DNA of 64,000 nt from Hydrogenobacter sp. T-8 (GTDB lineage: Bacteria > Aquificota > Aquificia > Aquificales > Aquificaceae): contig NZ_CP048795.1 of assembly GCF_011006175.1 (NCBI RefSeq), forward strand, positions 372,001 to 436,000. Reading direction: 5' to 3'. The notes under the pieces are model-generated. The model was not told the origin of the DNA. It was given only the letters and a program-made list of their open reading frames with translations, and made no database searches. Of this stretch, positions 18,369 to 26,808 are shown piece after piece (within the stretch, counting starts at the first letter, position 1; every line of letters begins with the position of its first letter). Made by a program: the position numbers and the translations under genes.

Positions 18369-20162
18369 ATGGAAAGGGTAAGAAACTTCTCCATAATAGC
18401 ACATGTGGACCATGGCAAGTCCACCCTTGCGGACAGGCTCTTGGAGTTCACCGGCTCTGTATCCAGAAGGGAAATGAAGGAACAAATGCTGGACACCCTT
18501 GAAATTGAAAGAGAAAGAGGTATAACCATAAAGCTACAAGCGGTTAGGATGTTCTACAAGGCAAAGGATGGAGAAACTTATACCCTACATCTTATAGACA
18601 CGCCCGGGCATGTGGACTTTTCCTACGAGGTTTCAAGGGCTCTTGCCGCCTGCGAAGGTGCACTACTTCTTGTGGATGCAACTCAAGGTATAGAGGCCCA
18701 AACGGTTGCAAACTTTTGGAAGGCAGTTGAGCAAGACTTGACCATAATACCAGTTATAAACAAGATAGACCTGCCTTCAGCAGACCCAGAAAGGGTGAAA
18801 AGACAGATAGAGGAAATCCTGGGACTACCCTCTGGGGATGTTATACTGGCATCCGCAAAGGAGGGTATTGGTATTGAGGAAATCTTAGAGGCTATCGTAA
18901 AAAGGATTCCTCCGCCAAAAGGCGACCCTAAAAAACCTCTCAAGGCTCTAATCTTTGACTCTTACTATGACCCTTACAGGGGTGCAGTAGCCTTTGTTAG
19001 GGTTTTTGACGGTGAGGTAAGACCAAGCACAAGGATAAGGCTTTTTTCCACGGGCAAAGAGTTTGAAGTCACGGAGGTGGGAGCGCAGACGCCAAAGATG
19101 ACCAAGTTTGAAAAGCTATCCGCAGGCGATGTGGGATACCTCGCTGCATCAATAAAGGATGTGAGGGACATAAGGGTGGGTGATACCATAACGGACGCAA
19201 GAAACCCCACACCAGAGCCTGTGCCGGGCTTTAGACCAGCCAAACCCATGGTCTATGCGGGCATATACCCCTCCGAGGGCTACACCTACGAAGAGCTAAG
19301 GGATGCCCTTGAGAAATATTCTATAAACGACGCAGCCATACAGTTTGAGCCAGAAACATCACCCGCACTTGGTCTTGGCTTTAGGGTGGGTTTTCTGGGG
19401 CTTTTGCATATGGAAATAGTCCAAGAGAGGCTTGAGAGGGAATACGGTGTTAGTATTGTCACCACCGCACCAAGTGTGGTTTACAGGGTGAGGTTTAAAA
19501 ATGGTCAGGTAAAGGAAATAAGAAACCCCTCAGAGATTCCAGAAAACTGGGGCATTATTCAAGCCCTTGAAGAACCCTTTGTTCTCCTCACCATAATCAC
19601 ACCCAAGGACTATGTGGGCAGTATAATGAACCTCTGTCAAGAAAAGAGGGGCATTCAAAAGAAGTTTATCTATCTTGACCCCAACACGGTTATGTTGGAG
19701 TATGAGATGCCTTTGAGCGAAGTGATAATGGACTTCCATGACAAGATAAAGGGCGTCTCAAGAGGCTACGCCTCCTACGATTATGAGTTTCTGGGCTTTA
19801 GAGAGGAGGACCTCGTGAGGTTAAACATTTTCATAAACAATGAGCCTGTGGATGCTCTGTCCTTTATCGTCCACAGGGACAAGGCTTACAGAAGAGCGCG
19901 TCAACTTGTGGAAAAACTAAAGGAAGTCATCCCCAGACAACTCTTTGAGGTAAAGGTTCAAGCAGGTATAGGCACAAAGATAATAGCTTCGGAGAGAATA
20001 CCGCCTCTAAGGGCAAACGTGACCGCCAAGTGCTACGGTGGAGACATAACAAGAAAGAAGAAACTTCTTGAAAAGCAAAAGGAAGGCAAGAAGAGACTAA
20101 AGCAGTTTGGAAAAGTGGAGCTACCTCAGGAGGCGTTCCTTACCGTTCTAAAGGTAGATTAA
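18369..20162 (+). CDS. lepA: Translation elongation factor 4 (LepA)
   Basis: 597 residues, the normal LepA length. GTPase motifs [18 protein letters not shown] and NKIDLP are in order, followed by EF-G-like domains and the LepA-specific C-terminus ([19 protein letters not shown]). It acts on stalled or back-slipped ribosomes. TAAAAT and TATAAA boxes lie just upstream and no Shine-Dalgarno is visible. A GCCC-ACAGC-GGGC hairpin sits about 20 nt before the start. It overlaps panE by 23 bp at its end. Confidence 0.97.
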   Translation: MERVRNFSIIAHVDHGKSTLADRLLEFTGSVSRREMKEQMLDTLEIERERGITIKLQAVRMFYKAKDGETYTLHLIDTPGHVDFSYEVSRALAACEGALLLVDATQGIEAQTVANFWKAVEQDLTIIPVINKIDLPSADPERVKRQIEEILGLPSGDVILASAKEGIGIEEILEAIVKRIPPPKGDPKKPLKALIFDSYYDPYRGAVAFVRVFDGEVRPSTRIRLFSTGKEFEVTEVGAQTPKMTKFEKLSAGDVGYLAASIKDVRDIRVGDTITDARNPTPEPVPGFRPAKPMVYAGIYPSEGYTYEELRDALEKYSINDAAIQFEPETSPALGLGFRVGFLGLLHMEIVQERLEREYGVSIVTTAPSVVYRVRFKNGQVKEIRNPSEIPENWGIIQALEEPFVLLTIITPKDYVGSIMNLCQEKRGIQKKFIYLDPNTVMLEYEMPLSEVIMDFHDKIKGVSRGYASYDYEFLGFREEDLVRLNIFINNEPVDALSFIVHRDKAYRRARQLVEKLKEVIPRQLFEVKVQAGIGTKIIASERIPPLRANVTAKCYGGDITRKKKLLEKQKEGKKRLKQFGKVELPQEAFLTVLKVD

Positions 20163-21072
20163 AGAGCTCCTTTGCCTTTATGAGCCTTACCACAAGCTCG
20201 TTAACAGGAAGGGTTATACCCTTTGACCTTGCAAGCTCAAGGAGAGCACCATTGAGTGCGTCTATCTCCGTTTTTCCCCTTTTCACATCCGCAAGCATAG
20301 AAGGGTAATGCTCCGCAGTGGGTGGAATGAGCCTTTGGTAGAAATGCCTCTTGTATTCTTCCACATCTTGCCAAAAGGTGGGAATGGCATTCGCCCTTAT
20401 GACCTCAAAGGCTTCCTCCAATATCTTGTCCATGAGCCCCTTTGTGTATACATTGCTTGCAAGATTGCCATAGGTGGTTTCAAAAATAGCACCAAGAGGG
20501 TTCAAGGCACAGTTATAGAGAATTTTGTCCCACAGGTATTTGTAAACTTCTCTTTCGTATCTGGTAGGTATACCAGCACTGCTAAAGGTCTCTGCCAAGT
20601 CCTTTAAAAAGCTCTCTTCTATTATGCCCTCTGGGTCTCCAAGCACCACATCATCACCGCACACGGTAATCCTTACCCTCCCCCACTCTAAAAGCTCCGC
20701 ACCGAATATGACCCTTGAAAGAACTACCCTACCACTGCCAAAAACCTCCACAGCCTTCTCGTAGTTCCCATACCCGTTCTGTGCTACCATGAGAAGGCTT
20801 TTGGTTTCCCTCAAAGCCTGTATGCCCTTAAGAGCCTCCTCTGTGTCGTAGCTCTTTACGGTCAGTATGGTGAGGTCTGGCTCAAAGTCAAGAGACTCCA
20901 AAGCGTCTATGGTTCTTACTTCTTGTTCAAACTCTCCCCATATCCCCTCAACCCTTATCCTTTCAAGCCTCCTGCCCCTTTTTAGAAGACCCACTGCCCT
21001 GTAGCCAGCCCTGCTCAGGAAGGCAAGGTATGTGCTTCCCAAAGCTCCCACGCCTACTATCAAAAACTTCAT
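20140..21072 (-). CDS. panE: 2-dehydropantoate 2-reductase (ketopantoate reductase)
   Basis: 310 residues from ATG 21072 (GAAGGA upstream; earlier in-frame starts run inside the NYN gene). The N-terminal NAD(P)-binding motif [16 protein letters not shown] and the PanE pattern [20 protein letters not shown] (around 178-197) with the catalytic Lys identify it. It reduces ketopantoate to pantoate for coenzyme A. The start overlaps the NYN gene stop (ATGA). Confidence 0.92.
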   Translation of the reverse strand: MKFLIVGVGALGSTYLAFLSRAGYRAVGLLKRGRRLERIRVEGIWGEFEQEVRTIDALESLDFEPDLTILTVKSYDTEEALKGIQALRETKSLLMVAQNGYGNYEKAVEVFGSGRVVLSRVIFGAELLEWGRVRITVCGDDVVLGDPEGIIEESFLKDLAETFSSAGIPTRYEREVYKYLWDKILYNCALNPLGAIFETTYGNLASNVYTKGLMDKILEEAFEVIRANAIPTFWQDVEEYKRHFYQRLIPPTAEHYPSMLADVKRGKTEIDALNGALLELARSKGITLPVNELVVRLIKAKELFNLPLER

Positions 21073-21566
21073 TCCTTCTCTTCCAGCTTTATAAGGGGTA
21101 AGAGGTCTCTTAAGTCTATGTAGCGGTCGCAGGCATTGACCAGCTCCACTGCGGTGGCTTCCCTTGTGGAAACACAGATGATTTCCTTTCCGAAGTTTCT
21201 CAGAGTCCACACAAGCCTTTCAAAGTCACCATCTCCAGTGCAGAGGATGGCGGTCTGGTAGTTGTCTTTTGTGAGCAAGGCATCTATGGTGAGGTTTACA
21301 TCCAGGTCGCCCTTGTAAGTCCCGTCCTTTAGCTGTTTTATGGGCTTTTTTACCACCGTTATACCGCTGAAGGCGAGGAGTTTTATAAAATTCTCCTGCT
21401 TTTCATCCCCTTCTCTGTAAGCAAGGTAAAAGAAGGTGTTGTAGATATCAAATTCTACTCTGAAGTAGTTCAAAAGTTTTACAAGGTCAATCTTTTGATG
21501 GAGTATATCCTTCTGAACAAAGTAGAAATTTGCCCCATCTATGAATATGCATGCCCTTCTTTTCAT
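21069..21566 (-). CDS. NYN-domain (LabA/DUF88-type) putative ribonuclease
   Basis: 165 residues from ATG 21566, chosen because it overlaps the stop of the preceding gene as ATGA. Acidic residues in FIDGANFYF, KGDLDVNLTIDALL and CTGDGDFERLV match the PIN-like active site of NYN proteins. Such proteins are single-strand RNases or RNA-processing factors. Its target is unknown; it lies between a 63-residue protein and panE in a grpE-led operon. Confidence 0.85.
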   Translation of the reverse strand: MKRRACIFIDGANFYFVQKDILHQKIDLVKLLNYFRVEFDIYNTFFYLAYREGDEKQENFIKLLAFSGITVVKKPIKQLKDGTYKGDLDVNLTIDALLTKDNYQTAILCTGDGDFERLVWTLRNFGKEIICVSTREATAVELVNACDRYIDLRDLLPLIKLEEKE

Positions 21567-21754
21567 TCCTGAATATACCATATCCTTATGCCAGCAGAAA
21601 CATGGGAATTCCTCTCCCATATGGTTTCCACGCTTACAATTTTTGGTTTATTCAGCTTTACCCACTGGTTTACTTGCTCTTCCAAGAGTTGTTCCATACT
21701 TTCATCCTTGAAGGGGGTCATTTTGCGATGGAAGTCCTTAAAGCGCAGTTCCAT
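21563..21754 (-). CDS. Small conserved-looking protein, 63 residues
   Basis: It starts at ATG 21754, overlapping the grpE stop by one base (TAATG), with GGAG upstream. Its stop overlaps the NYN start. The protein has an acidic helix (DESMEQLLEEQVNQWVKL) between two strands, the second ending IRIWYIQE. The layout is like the small Cse60/DUF2758-type proteins, but that is only an impression. Tight coupling on both sides argues it is translated. Confidence 0.6.
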   Translation of the reverse strand: MELRFKDFHRKMTPFKDESMEQLLEEQVNQWVKLNKPKIVSVETIWERNSHVSAGIRIWYIQE

Positions 21755-22296
21755 TAGGTAATCTCCTCTTCGTAATAAGATACTACCACTTTGGCAGGTC
21801 TTAGCACCCTGTCGTATAGCCAATAACCCTTTCTTTCTACCCGCACTACCGTGTTGGGTGGTGCATCTTGAGTATATTCCCTGTCTATAGCCTCCGCAAG
21901 GTATGGGTCAAACTCCTTGCCCAAGAGGTCCATCTCCTTTATGCCATACTTTTCCAGTATCCTCAGAAGTTCTCTGTATATAAGTTCAAAGCCCCTTCTG
22001 AGCCCTTCCAGGTCTTGCCCTTCATATTCAAAGGCTCTTTCAAAGTTATCCACCACCTCAAGAAGGTCAAGAGCCAGCTTTTCATGCCCGTATCTTCTTG
22101 CCTCCTCAAGGTCTTTTCTGTATCGCTCTTTAAGATACTCTGCTTCTCTTTGAAGTTCTACATACCTTTGATTTATTACTCTCGCAGTGTTTTCAAGCCT
22201 TGAAACCTTCTCCTCAAGCTCTTTTATTCTTTGGTCCCTTGGGTCTTCCTCTTTTGGTTGCTCTTCTAGAGCCTCTTTTTTCTCCTTTTCCTCCAT
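21754..22296 (-). CDS. grpE: Nucleotide exchange factor GrpE
   Basis: 180 residues: acidic N-terminus, a long coiled coil, then the GrpE core (LALDLLEVVDNFERAFEY, MDLLGKEFDP and the C-terminal RPAKVVVSY). It releases ADP from DnaK. First gene of a four-gene run with the 63-residue protein, the NYN protein and panE. Confidence 0.95.
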   Translation of the reverse strand: MEEKEKKEALEEQPKEEDPRDQRIKELEEKVSRLENTARVINQRYVELQREAEYLKERYRKDLEEARRYGHEKLALDLLEVVDNFERAFEYEGQDLEGLRRGFELIYRELLRILEKYGIKEMDLLGKEFDPYLAEAIDREYTQDAPPNTVVRVERKGYWLYDRVLRPAKVVVSYYEEEIT

Positions 22297-22309
22297 AGGG
22301 TTAATTATA
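22297..22309 (-). promoter_or_regulatory. -10 element of grpE, 7 nt before the ATG
   Basis: TATAAT at 22309-22304 (minus strand) with a 7-nt gap to the start codon and no Shine-Dalgarno. This is one of the clearest members of the leaderless set. Confidence 0.6.
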
Positions 22310-22311
22310 GC

Positions 22312-23493
22312 CTAACTTTGGAGCTCAAGCAGGGCTCTCTTTAGCCTGCCTATGCCTTCCTCTATGGTCTTTTCAGAAACGCAGTAAGATAGTCTTAAAT
22401 ATCCCTCTGCACCAAAGGCAGAACCAGGAACACCTGCAACACGACCCTTTTCTATGAGGTAGTCTGCCAGTTTTAGGTCGGAGCCGAGCTTTTCAGAATA
22501 GTGCCTGAGGTTTGGAAATATGTAAAAAGCCCCTTTGGGCTTTGCCACGCTGACCTTTGGTATCTCTCTCAAAAGATTGTAGGCGAGGTCTCTTCTCTTT
22601 TCAAAGGTTTTTCTCATATTTTCCACAAAGGCTTTGGCTTCTGGATTTTTTAAAGCCTCTAAGGCTCCATACTGGGCAAAAGTGGTGGCGTTGGAAATGC
22701 TTTGACTGTTTAGGTCCGCTATCACCTTTGCGTATTTTTCTGGACAGGCTACATAACCCACACGCCACCCTGTCATAGAATAACTCTTTGAGAAGGCGTT
22801 AACGGTAAAGGTTATCTCTCTTATCTCCTTTGAAAAGCTGGCAGGGCTTACGAAATTTTCTCCATCGTAGAGAAAGGCCTCGTAGCATTCATCTGAAACT
22901 ATCAATATGTTCTTTTCAAGGCAGAGCTCCGCAATCTTTCTTAGTTCTTCTTCTGGAATTACCGCACCGGTAGGGTTAGAAGGTGAGTTAAGTATTAGCA
23001 TTTTTGTCTTTGGTGTTATGTATTCTCTCAAAAGGTCTGCCCTAAGGACAAAGCCCTCTTCTTCTCTTAGTGGCACTTCTACAACCTCTGCATTACAAAG
23101 AAGTATCTGCTCTGGATATGTTACCCAGTAAGGTGTAGGAAGTAGCACCTCATCACCCTCTTCCAAGACCGCAAGCATAACAAGAAAAAGTGCCATCTTG
23201 GCGCCGGCAGTGACCACGATTTCTGAAGGTTTGTATTCAACCTTGTTCTCCCTGTAGAGCTTCTCCGCCAGGGCTTCCCTGAGCTGAGGAATACCTGCAG
23301 AGGGGGCGTATTTGGTTTTTCCTTCCCTTAAGGCTTTTATGCAGGCTTCCTTGATAAAGTCTGGCGTGTCAAAGTCTGGTTCTCCTGCACCAAAGCCCAC
23401 AATGTCCACACCTTGAGCCTTGAGCTGGTTCACCTTGGCTGTAAGGGCAAGCGTGGGTGCGGGCTTTATGTGGGATACTCTCTTTGCTAACAT
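22312..23493 (-). CDS. aspC: Class I aspartate/tyrosine/aromatic aminotransferase
   Basis: 393 residues. The PLP-lysine motif NAFSKSYSMTGWRVGY lies near residue 240, and SPSNPTGAVI and YEAFLYDG are typical of the type-Ib aspartate aminotransferases of thermophiles. It likely interconverts aspartate and oxaloacetate. TATAAT lies 7 nt before the ATG at the end of surE, so it can be transcribed on its own. The name is by family; prephenate aminotransferase activity is possible. Confidence 0.88.
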   Translation of the reverse strand: MLAKRVSHIKPAPTLALTAKVNQLKAQGVDIVGFGAGEPDFDTPDFIKEACIKALREGKTKYAPSAGIPQLREALAEKLYRENKVEYKPSEIVVTAGAKMALFLVMLAVLEEGDEVLLPTPYWVTYPEQILLCNAEVVEVPLREEEGFVLRADLLREYITPKTKMLILNSPSNPTGAVIPEEELRKIAELCLEKNILIVSDECYEAFLYDGENFVSPASFSKEIREITFTVNAFSKSYSMTGWRVGYVACPEKYAKVIADLNSQSISNATTFAQYGALEALKNPEAKAFVENMRKTFEKRRDLAYNLLREIPKVSVAKPKGAFYIFPNLRHYSEKLGSDLKLADYLIEKGRVAGVPGSAFGAEGYLRLSYCVSEKTIEEGIGRLKRALLELQS

Positions 23494-23501
23494 AGGAGCT
23501 A

Positions 23502-24254
23502 TTATAACCCGAAGCTACCTCTAAAGTATTCCATAGCCCTGTAGTTGGTAAGGTCCAGCTGAAGGGGTGTGATAGAGACATATCCATGGTAGACCGCCCA
23601 GTAATCGGTGCCTTCTTCCAAGTGCCAACCGAACTCTTCTGCGGTTATCCAGTAAAGGGGTCTGCCAGAAGGGTCCGAGAGCTTCAGCACTTTTTCTTTG
23701 TAAGCTCTCCTGCCCTGACGGGTAAGCATAAAACCCTTTATCTCCTCCTCCGGCAGGTTTGGTATGTTTACATTTAGGTATGTATCCTCTGGCATACCTC
23801 TTTCAAGAACCTTCAGAACCACTTTCTTCGCCACCTCTGCCATCTGAGAAAAGTCCACATCCTCCCTCCCAAAGGCGGAGAAGGCTATGGATGGTATACC
23901 CAGAATCCGACCCTCCATAGCACCAGAGACTGTTCCCGAATAGGTTATGTCTTCCCCCAGGTTTGGACCCTCGTTTATGCCAGAGCATACGAGGTCTGGC
24001 TTCTTGCCCTCAAGGAAGAGATAATACCCAAAGTGCACGCAGTCCGCTGGCGTGCCACCTATCACAGTCCAGAAGTCCTCATCCACCCTCCTTATCCTAA
24101 GAGGTTGGGTAAAGGTTAGTGAATGTCCCACACCGCTAAGGTTTCTGTCAGGTGCCACCGTTATGACTCTGCCAAGGCTTCTGAGTTTTTCCCTTAGGGC
24201 TTTTATGCCTTCCGAGAAATAGCCGTCATCGTTGGTAAGCAGAAAAAGGGGCAT
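23502..24254 (-). CDS. surE: 5'/3'-nucleotidase SurE
   Basis: 250 residues. The N-terminus LLTNDDGYFSEGIKAL holds the paired Asp metal ligands; SGINEGPNLGEDITYSGTV and GTPADCVHFG are SurE signatures. It dephosphorylates nucleoside monophosphates, likely in stress or stationary phase. TAAAAT lies 7 nt before the ATG. It is divergent from the DnaC-like gene with overlapping promoters. Confidence 0.94.
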   Translation of the reverse strand: MPLFLLTNDDGYFSEGIKALREKLRSLGRVITVAPDRNLSGVGHSLTFTQPLRIRRVDEDFWTVIGGTPADCVHFGYYLFLEGKKPDLVCSGINEGPNLGEDITYSGTVSGAMEGRILGIPSIAFSAFGREDVDFSQMAEVAKKVVLKVLERGMPEDTYLNVNIPNLPEEEIKGFMLTRQGRRAYKEKVLKLSDPSGRPLYWITAEEFGWHLEEGTDYWAVYHGYVSITPLQLDLTNYRAMEYFRGSFGL

Positions 24255-24271
24255 TGACTATATTTTATCTC
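24255..24271. promoter_or_regulatory. Overlapping divergent -10 boxes, surE and DnaC-like gene
   Basis: Only 17 bp separate two start codons. On the plus strand TATATT (24259-24264) is 7 nt before ATG 24272. On the minus strand TAAAAT (24267-24262) is 7 nt before ATG 24254. The boxes share three bases, so both promoters cannot be open at once. Confidence 0.6.
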
Positions 24272-24922
24272 ATGGGCTGTCCCAAGTGTGGTGGAACTGG
24301 CTTTGTAGACAGGGGAGGTGTGCTTGAAATATGCAGTTGCAGGTATGAGGGTGTAAACCTCCAAAAATACCTTAACATACCCCCAAGGTTTGTTGAGGCA
24401 GAGTTTGAAAACTATGTGCCGGTCTCACCATCGCAGAAAGTAGCTTTTGAAGCCTGCCTGCATTACGCCCACACCTTTGAGCCAAAAGAAGGAAAGGGCT
24501 TGTCCCTCGTAGGACCTCCGCAGATGGGGAAGACGCATCTTGTAGTTGCAATCCTCAAAACTATCTACAGAGAAAAAAGAATAAGAGGGCTTTTCTTTGA
24601 CACAAAGGACCTTTTATACAAGCTACAGAGCTATGCAAACACGGAAAAGTATCACAAGCTCATGAACCTCCTTCTAAACGCACCCCTTCTGGTTCTTGAT
24701 GACTTGGGAAGTGAGAGGCTCTCAGACTGGCGCATAGAGGTGCTTTCCTACATAATAAGCCACAGGTATAACTTCCTCAAAAGCACCCTCATAACCACCA
24801 ACTATCCGCTTCTTAAGCAGAGTGAAGAGGAGGTGGCAAGGGCTTTGGAAGAGAGGCTATCGCCCGCCGTAGTGGGAAAAATCCATCAGATGAACGAGGT
24901 TTTATACCTTATGCAATCATAA
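24272..24922 (+). CDS. DnaC/IstB-like AAA+ ATPase with N-terminal zinc finger
   Basis: 216 residues from ATG 24272; a TTG at 24254 would overlap surE. The N-terminus has MGCPKCGGTGFV and CSC, a probable zinc site. Walker A is GPPQMGKTHL near residue 80, Walker B LLVLDDLGSE near 140, and sensor-1 is TLITTNYP. It resembles DnaC/DnaI helicase loaders. No transposase is adjacent, so the chromosomal loader role is favoured over IstB. Confidence 0.85.
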   Translation: MGCPKCGGTGFVDRGGVLEICSCRYEGVNLQKYLNIPPRFVEAEFENYVPVSPSQKVAFEACLHYAHTFEPKEGKGLSLVGPPQMGKTHLVVAILKTIYREKRIRGLFFDTKDLLYKLQSYANTEKYHKLMNLLLNAPLLVLDDLGSERLSDWRIEVLSYIISHRYNFLKSTLITTNYPLLKQSEEEVARALEERLSPAVVGKIHQMNEVLYLMQS

Positions 24923-24936
24923 CCTTGGAAAAAGGG

Positions 24937-25590
24937 CTAAAAGAACAGTGCAAGCACGAGTGCAGGCATAAGGTTAAGGACCCTTACCTGCTTTAAAATA
25001 TCAAGGATTTTCATGGATGTAAGCACCATCAGTCCACCTCCAATAAATAGGGCGTTTGCCATGGATTGTTCCTTCAAAAACTCGCCGTAAAAGTAGGCAA
25101 GCAAGGTTATGGAACCTTGAAAGAAAAGAAGGTAGACCGCAGAAAAAACAACACCCTTACCTAAGGAGGAAGACAGAATTATGGAAGAGAAGCCATCCAT
25201 AAAAGCCTTTGAGAGTATCAGCGAACTGTCTCCCCTTGCACCCTCAAGTATGCATCCCATGAGGGTCATCGGTCCCACCGTAAAAAGCAAGGAAGCGGAG
25301 ATAAAGCCCCTTGCAGTATCTGAGGAGCTTTGGATAAGGTTCTCTAACCTCTCTTCAAGCCTTAGAAAACTGCCTATTAGTGAACCAACCACAAGCAGAA
25401 AAAAGACCTTCAGAAGCTCTGGCTTGTTCTCTGAAATAAGTTTAACACCCAGGGTCAACGTAAAAAGACCTATACCCTGCAGGACAGCCACCTTTAGACG
25501 CTCGGGGACAGCTCTGGATATAAAAAGACCCACAGAAGCACCAGCTACTACAAGCCCAGCGTTTACAAGGGTTCCGAAGGTTGGAAACAT
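24937..25590 (-). CDS. DUF554 family membrane protein
   Basis: 217 residues with about six membrane segments. The N-terminus (GTLVNAGLVVAGASVGLF) and the middle motif TVGPMTLMGCILEGARGD are those of the DUF554/YdfK family, presumed transporters of unknown substrate. It converges with the DnaC-like gene (14-bp gap) and starts at the end of the glycosyltransferase gene. Confidence 0.85.
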   Translation of the reverse strand: MFPTFGTLVNAGLVVAGASVGLFISRAVPERLKVAVLQGIGLFTLTLGVKLISENKPELLKVFFLLVVGSLIGSFLRLEERLENLIQSSSDTARGFISASLLFTVGPMTLMGCILEGARGDSSLILSKAFMDGFSSIILSSSLGKGVVFSAVYLLFFQGSITLLAYFYGEFLKEQSMANALFIGGGLMVLTSMKILDILKQVRVLNLMPALVLALFF

Positions 25591-26798
25591 CAGCCTTCGC
25601 TGTTCCGCCTTGCTTGAGCTTGAGAAAGGATGTCTTCAAACATTTTATAAAGGAACTCCGCCCTGTCCTGTGGTGTGTAGCTTTGCAAGACCTTTTCTCT
25701 TGCCCTTTGACCTATTTCTCTGGCTTCGTGAGGGTTTTCAAGATAGTAGACCACCTTTTCCTCTATATCCGCCCTGTCAAGAGGTAGGTAGCTTATTATC
25801 TCCTGACCGGGTGTAAAAAATCCTGACAGGGTAGCCCTGAAGTCTATAAGGGGTGCACTACCCATAAAGGCAACCTCCAAGGGGACAAAGCCTACGCCAG
25901 TGGGAACCGCATGGGGGTAGCTCAAAAGGGTCATATAGGACCTTCCCATAAGCTCAAGTGCCTGCTCCCAGCTTTCTATTGGAACGTGTTCGTGCCCTTC
26001 CTTCAATTCACCTTCAAAGGCACCCACAATTTTAAGGTTTATTCCCTCAAGAAAGCTCAAAATATACCATCTTTTCCTTGCGGTTGCGTAAAAGCTAATG
26101 TCATTGAGAAGCCTTATGTAGTCCTGGGGGTTTTCCTGACGCCACCTTGTAAACTCTTCTTGAAAGTTCTGGTTGAACATGGAAAGGATGTATTCGCTGG
26201 CATAAAGAAGATGTGCCTCTGGGTTTCTGAAGAGAAACTCGCCCACCTCAAAAAAGTATGGGATAAAATCCTCTCTGAGGTTTTGAGCCACCTGCTGAGC
26301 CATTATGTTGGGGTCTACCACAGGACCAAGAAAGACCAACTCTATGTCCTTCTCTTCTGAAGGTTCTAACATCTGGCTTGGGTCTACAAAGGGAGTTATA
26401 TAAAAGGTGCCCCTCTCATGTCCGAGAAATTTCAGGCTGTCCGCATATTTGAGGTCTGTGACCACTGGAAGGAAGTTGTTTGCCTGCCTAAGGTCAAACA
26501 GCACTGGAAAGTGAAAGAGAGGCTCGTCGGTGAAAAGGCTAACATGCACAAAGCCAAAGGCATCAAATATAGGAACCTTTTGACCTTCTCTTTCTCCAAA
26601 AACCACGCAACTACCGTTGAGGTCAAGGGTAAAGAGGGGTGAGAACTCTAAGAGCCTGTTTACCACCTCCTGAAGGTCTCCCTCTGTGAGGTCAAAGTCT
26701 TGAACCTCTGCACCCCGCTCTCTAAATATCTCAAGAAACGCCAGCACGTGCCTGTTTATCCCCAAGTCCTTTCCCTGTCTTAGTAAAGCTATCCGCAT
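25590..26798 (-). CDS. Putative glycosyltransferase (GT1-like C-terminus)
   Basis: 402 residues with two Rossmann-like halves. The C-terminal part has PTGVGFVPLEVAFMGSAPLI followed by FFTPGQEIISY, as in family 4/CgeB-like glycosyltransferases where the nucleotide sugar binds. The N-terminal half has no clear motif. No signal peptide or membrane segment. It may glycosylate a surface structure such as flagellin, but the acceptor is unknown. It lies 10 bp after the GGDEF/EAL gene. Confidence 0.7.
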   Translation of the reverse strand: MRIALLRQGKDLGINRHVLAFLEIFRERGAEVQDFDLTEGDLQEVVNRLLEFSPLFTLDLNGSCVVFGEREGQKVPIFDAFGFVHVSLFTDEPLFHFPVLFDLRQANNFLPVVTDLKYADSLKFLGHERGTFYITPFVDPSQMLEPSEEKDIELVFLGPVVDPNIMAQQVAQNLREDFIPYFFEVGEFLFRNPEAHLLYASEYILSMFNQNFQEEFTRWRQENPQDYIRLLNDISFYATARKRWYILSFLEGINLKIVGAFEGELKEGHEHVPIESWEQALELMGRSYMTLLSYPHAVPTGVGFVPLEVAFMGSAPLIDFRATLSGFFTPGQEIISYLPLDRADIEEKVVYYLENPHEAREIGQRAREKVLQSYTPQDRAEFLYKMFEDILSQAQARRNSEG

Positions 26799-26808
26799 GG
26801 TCTAAAAA

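Noticed and set aside
24254-24271. TTG start for the DnaC-like protein
   Set aside because: It would begin inside surE and lie in the -10 box. ATG 24272 keeps the zinc motif and has a -10 box 7 nt upstream.
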